Origin: Piliocolobus tephrosceles
Lineage: Eukaryota > Chordata > Mammalia > Primates > Cercopithecidae
DNA length: 64,000 bases
Assembly: GCF_002776525.5 (NCBI RefSeq)
Contig: NC_045440.1
Coordinates: 161,948 to 225,947, forward strand
Reading direction: 5' to 3'
Part shown: piece by piece, positions 55,690 to 64,000 of the stretch
Layout of the letters: each line of letters opens with the position of its first letter
Numbering within the stretch: the first letter of the stretch is position 1
Notes under the pieces: generated by a model
Databases searched by the model: none
What the model was told of the DNA's origin: nothing
The model's input: only the letters and a program-made list of their open reading frames with translations
Translations under genes and position numbers: made by a program

Positions 55690-57520
55690 CTTTTTCTGTT
55701 TGGTAGATTCTTTACTACTGATTCAATTTGAGATCTCATTATTGGTTTGTTCAGGCATTTAGTTTCTTTCTAGTTCAATCTTGAGAGATTGTACGTTTCC
55801 AGGAATTTATTAATTTCCTCTAGGCTTTGTAGTATGTGTGCATACGGATGCTCGTAATAGCCTCTGGGGGATTTTTGCATTTGTGTGGGGTCAGTGGTAA
55901 TATCCTCTTTCTCATTTCTGATTGAGTTTATTTTTTTAAATTTATTTTCTTTTTAGAAAGGGTCTCACTCTATTACCCAGGCTTGAGTGCAGTAGCACTA
56001 CCACAGCTTACTGTAGTCCCAACCCCCCAGGCTCAAGCAATTCTTCCACCTCGACCTCCCAAGTAGCTGGGACTACAGTCGTGCACCATCACACCTGGCT
56101 AATTTTTTTTAATCTTGTAGAGACAGGGTCCCATCATGTTGCCCAAGCTGGCCTTAAACTCCTTGACTCAAGCGATCCACCTTCCTTAACCTCCCAAAGT
56201 GCTAGCATTACAGGTGTGAGCCACTGCACCTGGCCCAGTTTCAAACAATTTCTTGATTTCTGCCTTAATTTTATCCTTTACCCAAAAGTCATTAAGGAGC
56301 ATATTGTTTAATTTCCATGTACTTGTATAGTTTTGAGAGATCATCTTGGTATTGATTTCTATTTTTATTGCACTGTGGTCTGAGAATGTTCCTGGTATGA
56401 GTTCTTTTTGTTTTTAATTTGTTAAGAATTGTTTTATGGCCAAGCATGTGGTTGATCTTAGAGTACGTGCCATGTACAGATGACAAGAATGTGTATGCTG
56501 TTGGTGTGCGGTGGAGTGCTCCACAGATGTCTGTCAAGTCCATTTGGTCAAGTGTTGAGTTTAGGTCCTCAATATCTTTATTTGTTTTCTGCCTCAATGA
56601 TCTGCTTAACACTGTCAGTGGAGTGTCAGTGACTCTCACTATTATTGTGTGGTTATCTAAGTCTCTTCATAGGTCTCTCTAATAACTTGTTTTATAAATC
56701 CCAGTGCTCCAATGTTGGTTGCACATATAGTTAGGATTATTAAGTCTTCTTTTTGAATTGAACTCTTTATCATTTTGTAATGCCTTTCTTTGTCCTTTTT
56801 GATCATTGTTGCTTTAAAGTCTGTTTTGTCTGAAATAAGAATAGCAACCACTGTTCTTTCTCTTTTCCATTTGCTTGCTATATCTTTCTCCATCCCTTTA
56901 CTTTGAGGCTATGAAAGTAATTGCATGTGAGATGGATCTCTTGATGGCAACATACAGCTGTGACCCAGCCTTTCTACTCCCGAATATTTGCAAAAGAAAA
57001 ATAAAAACATATATCCATACCATGACTTGTACATGAATGTCCATAACAGCTTTATTTACAATAGTCAAAAAACTGGAAATAATCAAACATCCATCAATAG
57101 GTGACTGGATAAACACATAGATTTATATCCATGCAGTGGTGCTCAGCAATGAAAAGGAATGAACAACTAATTCACATTATAGCAAGGATGAATCTCAAAT
57201 AATTATGCTGAGTAAAAGAAACCCAATGAGGAAGAGTATAGAATATATTAGAATATATTATTCTATTCACATGAAATTCCAAGAAAATACAAAGTAATCT
57301 ATAGTGTCAGCAGAAAAGTTAACTGAGAGGTGAGAGATAATGAGGAGGGGAATATTACAAAAGGCACGAAAAAATCTTAGGGGAAATGGATATGGTCATT
57401 ATTTTGAATGTGATGATGGTTTCACAAAAGTATAGATATGGCAAAACTTATCCGATTTTACACTTTAGTATTTGAAGTTTATTGTATATCATTCATATTT
57501 CAATAAAAAATTTTTTAAAT
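55690..57520 (+). mobile_element. 5'-inverted (twin-primed) L1 with an Alu inside
   Basis: From 55690 to about 56985 the L1 reads on the minus strand, from reverse transcriptase back through the endonuclease (LNSTLDQMDLTDICGALH at 56560). From about 56986 to 57520 it reads on the + strand as ORF2 end and 3' UTR (CATAACAGCTTTATTTACAA, GTGACTGGATAAACACATAG). The head-inverted layout fits twin priming. All frames are broken. Confidence 0.8.
55950..56235 (-). mobile_element. old Alu, reverse
   Basis: AAAGGGTCTCACTCTATTAC to GAGCCACTGCACCTGGCCC. AluJ-like, inserted in the inverted part of the L1. Confidence 0.9.
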
Positions 57521-58160
57521 AGTGACAATTATTTTAAATGACCTTGATGAAATATTGTGCAACACTTAAAAATACTATTTATGAAGTTTATAGTGACACT
57601 GATATATAGTACATATCAAGTTACAAAAGCAGGATACCTAATTATAAGAATATTGTTTATAGCTACGTAAAACAAAATGTTAAACAACAAACTAGGCATA
57701 GATGAAACTTTCTTAAGAAACACAGCTTGTCTCTGAGAAGTGAAGTTCAAGTGTAACTTGTCTATCTTTGTCATGTTTACTATTTTACCAATTTTCTAAA
57801 ATTAGCATTTATACTTTTATTGTAACAAAAGCTTATCAAATTTTAATTTTATTCATTTAAAAGAGTAACAGCACATAGTTCTCAGGTCTCCATGAGCACT
57901 TTTGGAAAACCTGGGTGGGAGAACAGTGTCTTTGTCAATAGGAAAAGCTGTCAAACTAGAAAGGGCTGTTCATTTTTGTCCTCAGATGAGCATTGCCAAC
58001 ACAGCTGCCTCAGGGATGTTCAGTGTAGCATATCTACCTGAAGCAAGGCATACGCCAGGCCTGAGAGTTCTGTACAGGACTATGTGCTCAATCTCCTCTT
58101 TATTCCCTGACAGCCAATGTCAGACGCTGCCACTAGCCTCCGCAACAGAAGCTCCTGGCC
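57521..58160 (+). other. DEFB134 5' flank and 5' UTR
   Basis: Unique sequence. From about 57900 it becomes GC-richer up to the ATG. An upstream frame at 57902-58222 overlaps the start in another frame and has no family features. Confidence 0.5.
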
Positions 58161-58218
58161 ATGAAGCCTCTCCTCATTATGCTTGTCTTTCTTTTCCTTT
58201 GGGATCCAGTGCTGGCAG
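58161..58218 (+). CDS. DEFB134: DEFB134 exon 1 coding part
   Basis: 58 coding bases for the signal peptide; ATG in 'tggccatgaa'. Donor GTAAA starts at 58219. Confidence 0.95.
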
Positions 58219-60432
58219 GTAAAACTGGCATATTTTGGGGGGTAGGGGTGCTTCATATAGAAGAACAATTCCACTAAACAACCCAATAAACATACTCCTC
58301 CCTTGGTCCCTTTAATTTTTGAAGTAGAAAAAAGCATCAACCAGTTTTGATGTCAGCAAGACCTGGGCTTGAATCTCGCTCTCCAACTTGTTAACTATAT
58401 AACTTTGGACAAAGGTCTAAGCTTCTCTGAGCCTCAGTTTCTTTTTTATTTAATTTTTTTCTTTTTTGGTTGAACTGATCAGCACCAATGAGCCTTAGTT
58501 TCTTCCTTTAAAAAATGGAAACGAAGAGTCTTACAAGGATTAAATCAGATCATATATGGAATATGTCTATACATAATATGAAAAGTACCTGGCTCATGAG
58601 AGCTATCATTGTATTTTCATCGGTAATGCCCATCCTATTTTCCTGCTGTATTTTGTCTCTAATTCAAGAATGTATCTAATAGTCAAAACCAGAGAACAGT
58701 GAACACAATTTGTTCATTTTCTAAATACTGAAATTTCCTACAGTTAATTTACTATTTGTGCATCCATTAGTTACATGAGGAAACAGATTTAGAACTTCTA
58801 GTTTCAAGAGAATCACTGAGCTTTCTGTGATAGAAGAGATGCCTGATCAGATGAGAGCAGCCATGGAGACATAACAGAGAGTGTGAGTGGCTGTGTGGCC
58901 CTGTGCTCTAGCTTCACCATATCCTTTCTGACTTCAGAAATCTCACCTTGAAAATTCTTTTCACTCAGTGTTACTGAATCAATGCAGTCAGATTGGTTCA
59001 TCTGCCTAGACGGACTGAAGTATTCACCTGAAGTATTCTCCAGGCAAATGAATTAGATGTTCAGGTCATGTGACTCACCAGACTAGATTTAAGAATTCAT
59101 GGGATCGCGGCCTCTTAAAGTTGTTGATGGAACCAATTCCACCATGGTTTATGGCAATGGATTTGTAGCCTCCAGACAAAGAACCCCATCTAGTGTACAA
59201 TATTCTTTCAATCCCTTTTGCATTCTCCTAACTTGTCATTTCCATAGAAATTTCCTGTCTCATTTTATAGACTGTTATATTTCATCTTCCCAAAAGTGTT
59301 ACAGATTGTCCTCTAGGGCTTCTGTCTTGCCAACTAAGTAACACTGATCCCTTCTTGTTCCTGTAGGACAATTATCCTTCAGGTCATTATGACTGAGATA
59401 GGGTGTGTGTTTGCTCAAAATTTCTACAGATTCCTTGAGCTTCAATAAGACTTCTTAAATCTTCAGAATTGATTTCATCCTCCTCCAAACTCACAAGACC
59501 ATTCCACGTTGCAAATACATCATTGCACTTGTCATGTTTTTTTGTCTCTCAGAGATATTTTGTATTTCTTCTCTTTTCGTCTAGAATGAAAATTCTCTGA
59601 GGTTAAGGTGTATATCATACTCAAATCTGTACCCCAACTGTCCTTGATTCACAGGATTTATAAAAATTGGTTATGAATAATAATGAGTAAGTAATTATTT
59701 AAAAAATAATGAGTGAATGACTATGTGAATAGTTAGCTTGATTGTTTGGGTTTTATTCATTGACCAATTAAGGGAAACTTCCAAGTTATTCATTGTTTTA
59801 GTCAGCTTGGGCTGCCATAACAAAATTCCGCAGACTGTGGCTTAGACAAAATTTATTTTCTCATAGTTCCAGAAGATGGGAAAACCAAGATCCAGGTGTT
59901 AGCTGATTCCATTTCTGATGAGGGCTTGCTTCCAAGCCTGTAGATGGCCATCTTTTTGCTGTGACCTTCACTAACAAGACCATCAATCCTATTGGATTAG
60001 CCTATCAATCTTATTGGATTAGGGTGCCACCATCATGACCTCATTCAACTTACATTACTTCCTGAAGGCCCTATCTCCAAAGACAGTCACATCAGGGATT
60101 AGGGTTTCAGCATATGAATTTTAGGGTGACACAATTCAGCCCCTAACACTAATTAATTTTTTCAGTTACAGGATCAATTATCATAACCAAATCTCCTTGG
60201 AATCCACTTGGATAAAGATTGAGGGACTAGTAATTTTATGGTCCAAAAAGGCCTGTAGTGAATTATCTTTCTATTAATTTTCCTTCCAGGTATAAATTCA
60301 TTACCATCAGAAATTCACAAGAAATGCTATAAAAATGGCATCTGCAGACTTGAATGCTATGAGAGTGAAATGTTAGTTGCCTACTGTATGTTTCAGCTGG
60401 AGTGCTGTGTCACAGGAAATCCTGCACCCTGA
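58161..60432 (+). CDS. DEFB134: beta-defensin 134 (two exons)
   Basis: A secreted beta-defensin spliced from 58161-58218 and 60290-60432, giving 66 residues. Exon 1 encodes the leader (LLIMLVFLFLWDPVLA) and ends in a phase-1 'tggcag|gtaaa' donor. Exon 2 follows 'attttccttccag' and encodes INSLPSEIHKKCYKNGICRL and onward. Cysteines at 32, 38, 42, 52, 58 and 59 give C-X5-C-X3-C-X9-C-X5-CC, one residue shorter than the other three genes in the first loop. Expected pairs are 32-58, 38-52 and 42-59. The match to human DEFB134 from memory is very close. It carries an acidic ECYESE segment, so it is less basic than DEFB131. Splice sites and frame are intact. The role is inferred from the family. Confidence 0.95.
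58350..58600 (+). mobile_element. MIR SINE with small internal insertion
   Basis: ACCTGGGCTTGAATCTCGCT, TATATAACTTTGGACAAAGG and GAGCCTCAGTTTC follow the MIR consensus. About 50 bp of T-rich sequence separates two copies of GAGCCT(C/T)AGTTTCTT. Confidence 0.8.
59794..60148 (-). mobile_element. MLT1-type MaLR LTR
   Basis: TGTTTTAGTCAGCTTGGGCT at left and TTCAGCCCCTAACA at right, with TCACATCAGGGATTAGGG in between. This is an MLT1 LTR read backward. Confidence 0.85.
60290..60432 (+). CDS. DEFB134: DEFB134 exon 2
   Basis: 143 coding bases with all six cysteines and the TGA stop at 60430-60432. It opens in phase 1 (GT completing Gly20). Confidence 0.96.
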
Positions 60433-62155
60433 CATGAGAAACCAGCGAATGGACACTATCCTGAAGGTCCTTGATACTGCCATCTTTCACAAAACCAGGG
60501 AATTTAGACCAAACTGTGACACCATGTTTTGTCCATGACTACTGGTTTTTAGCATTTTTATAAGCCAGCAGACTCTTATGGTCTTAAATTTAAAGAGCTG
60601 AGCTGTAACCTTCTTTAAAAGAGCTAGGTTTTTCAGAAAAACAATGTAGAAGATATTTTCTCACTTCAAAGTGATGTCCGGTGTGCTCATCGGCACCTGT
60701 TTCTCCCTCTAATCATAGAGGATATTCTTATTATTTAGAGAGGCTTCAAGAGAAACAACTTTTGACACCTAAGTTGTGTCCTACCTTCTCTTCAGCTTCC
60801 CATTTCCCATTTCTATGAAATTCCCGACTTTGGAGAAGCAGATTTGCCATGGCCTTCTGACAACCTTGTACATCTCTCACATAAACCACATAGGCAGGGC
60901 TTAACTATAGGCTGGCCCAAGTCTAGACTGAGTCTGACCCTGAAGTTCCTTTGAAACAGAAGAAGAAAGGCCATCTTGTGATGGGCTGGCACAGGGTAAT
61001 TTCTCATCTACCTCCCTAGTTTCAGTTGAGCAATGGAACTTTCCACCCGAGCCCCCAGGGTTCAGCTACAGGCTATAAGGCTGCGGTGCTGTGGTTTAGT
61101 GTTGCTTCCTTAGCAACCAACCTCTGCTGCCCATCATCTGATCCCTCTGGATGGGTGTCATCCTGTGGCTTAAGAGCTAACACCATGTTGATCTTGCTTT
61201 GCTATATGTGCAACTAATAAACTGCCTAAATCCATTTGGACTCATGGTTTTCTTTACCAATCAACTTTATGAAGGTGTAACAGGAAAACGTAGCAACTCC
61301 TGTCATGGTGCTGCTGGCCCTACTGGCTACACTGGTGAATTCTTGCCTGATTTTTCAACAGCATTCACCCTAATGGATGCATGAATGTGTGAGTTCTGTA
61401 TCTGCTGCTCAGGATAAAGAGTGGGTGGCAAAGGAGAGTAGATTCTGGTTGTGGAGCAACTTTCATGATCTTCAGTGCTGGATACAGCTCAGGCTCTCTA
61501 ATGATGTGGGAGTGAGAGTGTGGGGCTCTTGCCACAATAGCCAGTTGCTGATCTGGTAGAAGGATAAGGCTACAGCATCTTAGTTCCGGGGCTGAGATGA
61601 CAGTACTGCCTGCCCAACCACATATGGCTGCTGGGAAGGGATGAAAAGAGAACAGAGGGTGAAAAAGCATGAGGGGTTGTAAGGAGTTCTGTACTTCCAG
61701 CAAATGTCCAACCTTTGAGTAAATTCAGTGTTGGTGTCTTGGGAGAGGAAGATACTAAAAATCCAGTAAAATGATTCCTCTCAGAGGCCCAGACTCCCTA
61801 TGTAGACTGTAGAGAAGTTTGGTTAAAATTGAATGGGATCAGAGATGGCGTGGAATTGTAGCTATGGTTACTAAGTGTGCAGAGCAAATAATGCATCCAG
61901 ACATGGCCAGGAAAACTGTCAGACTCTGAGAGAGGCAGAGGCGTCCCTACCTGAAGAGCACCAAATATTCTGAAACTTTGGCCTCATAACATCCTGGACA
62001 GCCTTAGACTTGCTTTTCATCCCACTCCTCCTAGTTGGGTGCAAGTTCTCTACACATACAGATAAAGAGAAATCTGAAAACAATCCAGCCTGCTGACAAT
62101 CTGAAGAATGAGGTGTAACGACACTTTATGGACTAATTAGAAAGCTGGTCCCCAA
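60433..62155. other. DEFB134 3' UTR and unassigned flank
   Basis: No AATAAA occurs near the stop; the first clear one is at 61216-61221, so the DEFB134 transcript end is uncertain. The stretch 60900-61260 is GC-richer, with AATAAACTGCC near its end, and could be an LTR, but no family or duplication was recognised. Confidence 0.4.
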
Positions 62156-62164
62156 GGGGCGGAG

Positions 62165-62174
62165 CAAGATGGCT
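62165..62174 (+). promoter_or_regulatory. YY1-type site at L1 5' end
   Basis: CAAGATGGCT near base 10 of the element, the known position of the YY1 site that sets the L1 transcription start. Confidence 0.75.
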
Positions 62175-63172
62175 GAATAGGAACAGCTCCAGTCTCCATC
62201 TCCCAGTGTGAGCAACACAGAAGACCGGTGATTTCTGCATTTTCAACTGAGGTACTGGGGTCATCTCACTCGGGAGTGCCGGACAATCGGTGCGGGTCAG
62301 CTGCTGCAGCCTGACCAGCGAGAGCTGAAGCAGGGCGAGGCATCGCCTCACCTGGGAAGCACAAGGGGGAAGGGAGTCCCTTTTCCTAGCCAGGGGAACT
62401 GAGACACACAACACCTGGAAAATCGGGTAACTCCCACCCCAATACTGCGCTGTAAGCACACCGGCACACCAGGAGAATATATCCCACACCTGGCCAGGAG
62501 GGTCCCACGCCCACGGAGCCTCCCTCCTTGCTAACACAGCAGTCTGCCGCTATCTAACCGCAAGGCAGCAGCGAGGCTGGGGGAGGGGCACCCGCCATTG
62601 CTGAGGCTTAAGTAGGTAAACAAAGCCGCTGGGAAACTCGAACTGGGTGGAGCTCACAGCAGCTCAAGGAAACCTGCCTGTCTCTGTAGACTCCGCCTCT
62701 GGGGACAGGGCACAGCTAAAGCAACAGAGGCCTGTGCAGACGCGAACGACTCTGTCTGACAGCTTTGAAGAGAGCAGTGGATCTCCCAACACGGAGGTGG
62801 AGATCTGAGAAGGGGCAGACTGCCTGCTCAAGTGGGTCCCTGACCCCTGAGTAGCCTAACTGGGAGACACCCCCCACTAGGGGCAGTCTGACACCCCACA
62901 CCTCATAGGGTGGAGTACACCCCTGAGAGGAAGCTTCCAAAGCAAGAATCAGAGGTGCACTCGCTGTTCAGCAATATTCTATCTTCTGCAACCTCTGCTG
63001 CTGATACCCAGGCAAACAGAGTCTGGAGTGGACCTCAAGCAATCTCCAACAGACCTATAGCTGAGGGTCCTGACTGTCAGAAGGAAAACTACCAAACAGG
63101 AAGGACACCTATACCAAAACCCCATCAGTACGTCACCATCATCAAAGACCAGAGACAGATAAAACCACAAAG

Positions 63173-64000
63173 ATGGGGAAAAGGCAGGACAGAAAAGCTG
63201 GAAATTCAAAAAATAAGAGCGCATCTCCCCCTGCAAAGGAGCACAGCCCATCGCCAGCAACGGATCAAAGCTGGTCAGAGAATGACTTTGACCAGATGAG
63301 AGAAGAAGACTTCAGTCCATCAAACCTCTCAGAGCTAAAGGAGGAATTACGTACCCAGCGCGAAGAAACTAAAAATCTTGAAAAAAGAGTGGAAGAATTG
63401 ACAGCTAGACTAATTCATGCAGAGAAGGTCATAAACGAAATGACAGAGATGAAAACCATGACACGAGAAATACGTGACAAATGCACAAGCTTCAGTAACC
63501 GACTCGATCAACTGGAAGAAAGAGTATCAGCGATTGAGGATCAAATGAATGAAATGAAGCGAGAAGAGAAACCAAAAGAAAAAAGAAGAAAAAGAAATGA
63601 ACAAAGCCTGCAAGAAGTATGGGATTATGTCAAAAGACCAAATCTACGTCTGATTGGGGTGCCTGAAAGTGAGGGGGAAAATGGAACCAAATTGGAAAAC
63701 ACTCTACAGGATATCATCCAGGAGAACTTCCCCAACCTAGCGGGGCAGGGCAACATTCAAATTCAGGAAATACAGAGAACGCCACAAAGATACTCCTCCA
63801 GAAGAGCAACTCCAAGACACATAATTGCCAGATTCACCAAAGTTGAAATGAAGGAAAAAATCTTAAGGGCAGCCAGAGAGAAAGGTCGGGTTACCCACAA
63901 AGGGAAGCCCATCAGACTGACAGCAGATCTCTCGGCAGAAACTCTACAAGCCAGAAGAGAGTGGGGGCCAATATTCAACGTTCTTAAAGAAAAGAATTTT
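63173..64000 (+). CDS. L1 ORF1 protein (partial, open to window end)
   Basis: L1 ORF1p is the RNA-binding, trimer-forming protein that packages L1 RNA in the cytoplasm. The frame starts at ATG 63173 (MGKRQDRKAGNSK) and stays open for 276 codons to the window end, out of about 338 in primate L1. The order is a basic N-terminus, a coiled coil from about residue 55 to 150 (heptads through NRLDQLEERVSAIEDQMNEM), then the RNA-recognition domain (VWDYVKRPNLRLIGVPES) and the start of the C-terminal domain (RRATPRHIIARFTKVEMKEK). No stop or frameshift is seen. The 5' UTR and frame fit a recently active element. ORF2 is not visible. Confidence 0.95.
   Translation, partial: MGKRQDRKAGNSKNKSASPPAKEHSPSPATDQSWSENDFDQMREEDFSPSNLSELKEELRTQREETKNLEKRVEELTARLIHAEKVINEMTEMKTMTREIRDKCTSFSNRLDQLEERVSAIEDQMNEMKREEKPKEKRRKRNEQSLQEVWDYVKRPNLRLIGVPESEGENGTKLENTLQDIIQENFPNLAGQGNIQIQEIQRTPQRYSSRRATPRHIIARFTKVEMKEKILRAAREKGRVTHKGKPIRLTADLSAETLQARREWGPIFNVLKEKNF

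Larger units (their letters stand above)
58219..60289 (+). other. DEFB134 intron 1
   Basis: 2071 bp with GT..AG ends, holding a MIR and an MLT1-type LTR. The rest, including 58610-59790, is unassigned. Confidence 0.85.
62156..64000 (+). mobile_element. young L1, 5' UTR and ORF1 start, runs off the window
   Basis: It begins GGGGCGGAGCAAGATGGCTG at the full-length L1 5' end, including the YY1-type CAAGATGGCT at 62165. The GC-rich 5' UTR runs about 1 kb to the ORF1 ATG at 63173. Nothing has inserted into it. The 3' part lies beyond the window. Confidence 0.95.

Noticed and set aside
57902..58222. 106-aa + frame overlapping DEFB134 exon 1
   Set aside because: It is in a different frame from the defensin leader and has no family features; it is 5' UTR sequence.
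62133..62537. 134-aa antisense frame in the young L1 5' UTR, considered as an ORF0-like frame running into flanking DNA
   Set aside because: It opens with GTG, has an in-frame stop just upstream and lacks an ATG near its start, so there is no support for translation.
1..64000. CRISPR arrays, operons, tRNA or rRNA genes, and a novel prokaryotic system
   Set aside because: The sequence is primate nuclear DNA; repeats are all eukaryotic transposons or simple repeats, and no such features were seen.

Overview
The window is nuclear DNA from a primate. It is AT-rich, about half interspersed repeats (Alu, L1, MaLR and Tigger elements), and its only recognisable protein-coding genes are small two-exon beta-defensins. 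Two Alus (10160-10451 and 27921-28212) carry the CCGGCC/CCGGAT change and the CTAGCCGGGC block that I associate with the Old World monkey AluYR group. The young-looking L1 at the right end and two solo LTRs that I cannot match to a common human family fit the same picture. My best reading is a cercopithecine (macaque, baboon or guenon type) assembly of the 8p23-type beta-defensin cluster. Three 10-N assembly gaps are present at 47118-47127, 52790-52799 and 53639-53648.

Genes, all on the + strand: DEFB108 second exon only (2417-2580, first exon not in the window), DEFB130 (18976-26440), DEFB131 (43132-49329) and DEFB134 (58161-60432). The three complete genes share one plan. Exon 1 has 58 coding bases for a leader peptide and breaks in phase 1 at a GTAAG/GTAAA donor. 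Exon 2 carries the whole six-cysteine domain and the stop codon. All four cysteine patterns fit beta-defensins (C-X5/6-C-X3/4-C-X9-C-X5-CC). They would encode secreted host-defence or reproductive-tract peptides. No shared operon-like control is expected; each gene should have its own promoter.

Layout: 1-2416 holds an L1 tail and presumably DEFB108 intron. 2581-4960 holds an Alu split by a gammaretrovirus-type solo LTR, an unexplained open frame and an MLT1-type LTR. 4960-18240 is almost all L1, with nested Alus, a GC-rich solo LTR, and an L1 whose ORF2 contains a stray piece of its own ORF1. 18241-26550 is DEFB130 with a 7.2-kb intron. 26551-43131 is repeat-rich spacer with nested L1s, a THE1/MSTA-type LTR, 5'-inverted L1s and a MADE1 hairpin. 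43132-49450 is DEFB131 with a 6-kb repeat-filled intron. 49451-57520 contains an MLT1 LTR, a GGAA microsatellite, a Tigger element, an unidentified processed-pseudogene candidate and a 5'-inverted L1. 57521-60432 is DEFB134. 60433-62155 is unassigned flank. 62156-64000 is the 5' UTR and intact start of ORF1 of a young L1 running off the window.

Repeat names are from memory of consensus sequences, without a database search. No tRNA, rRNA, CRISPR array or prokaryotic gene was seen.
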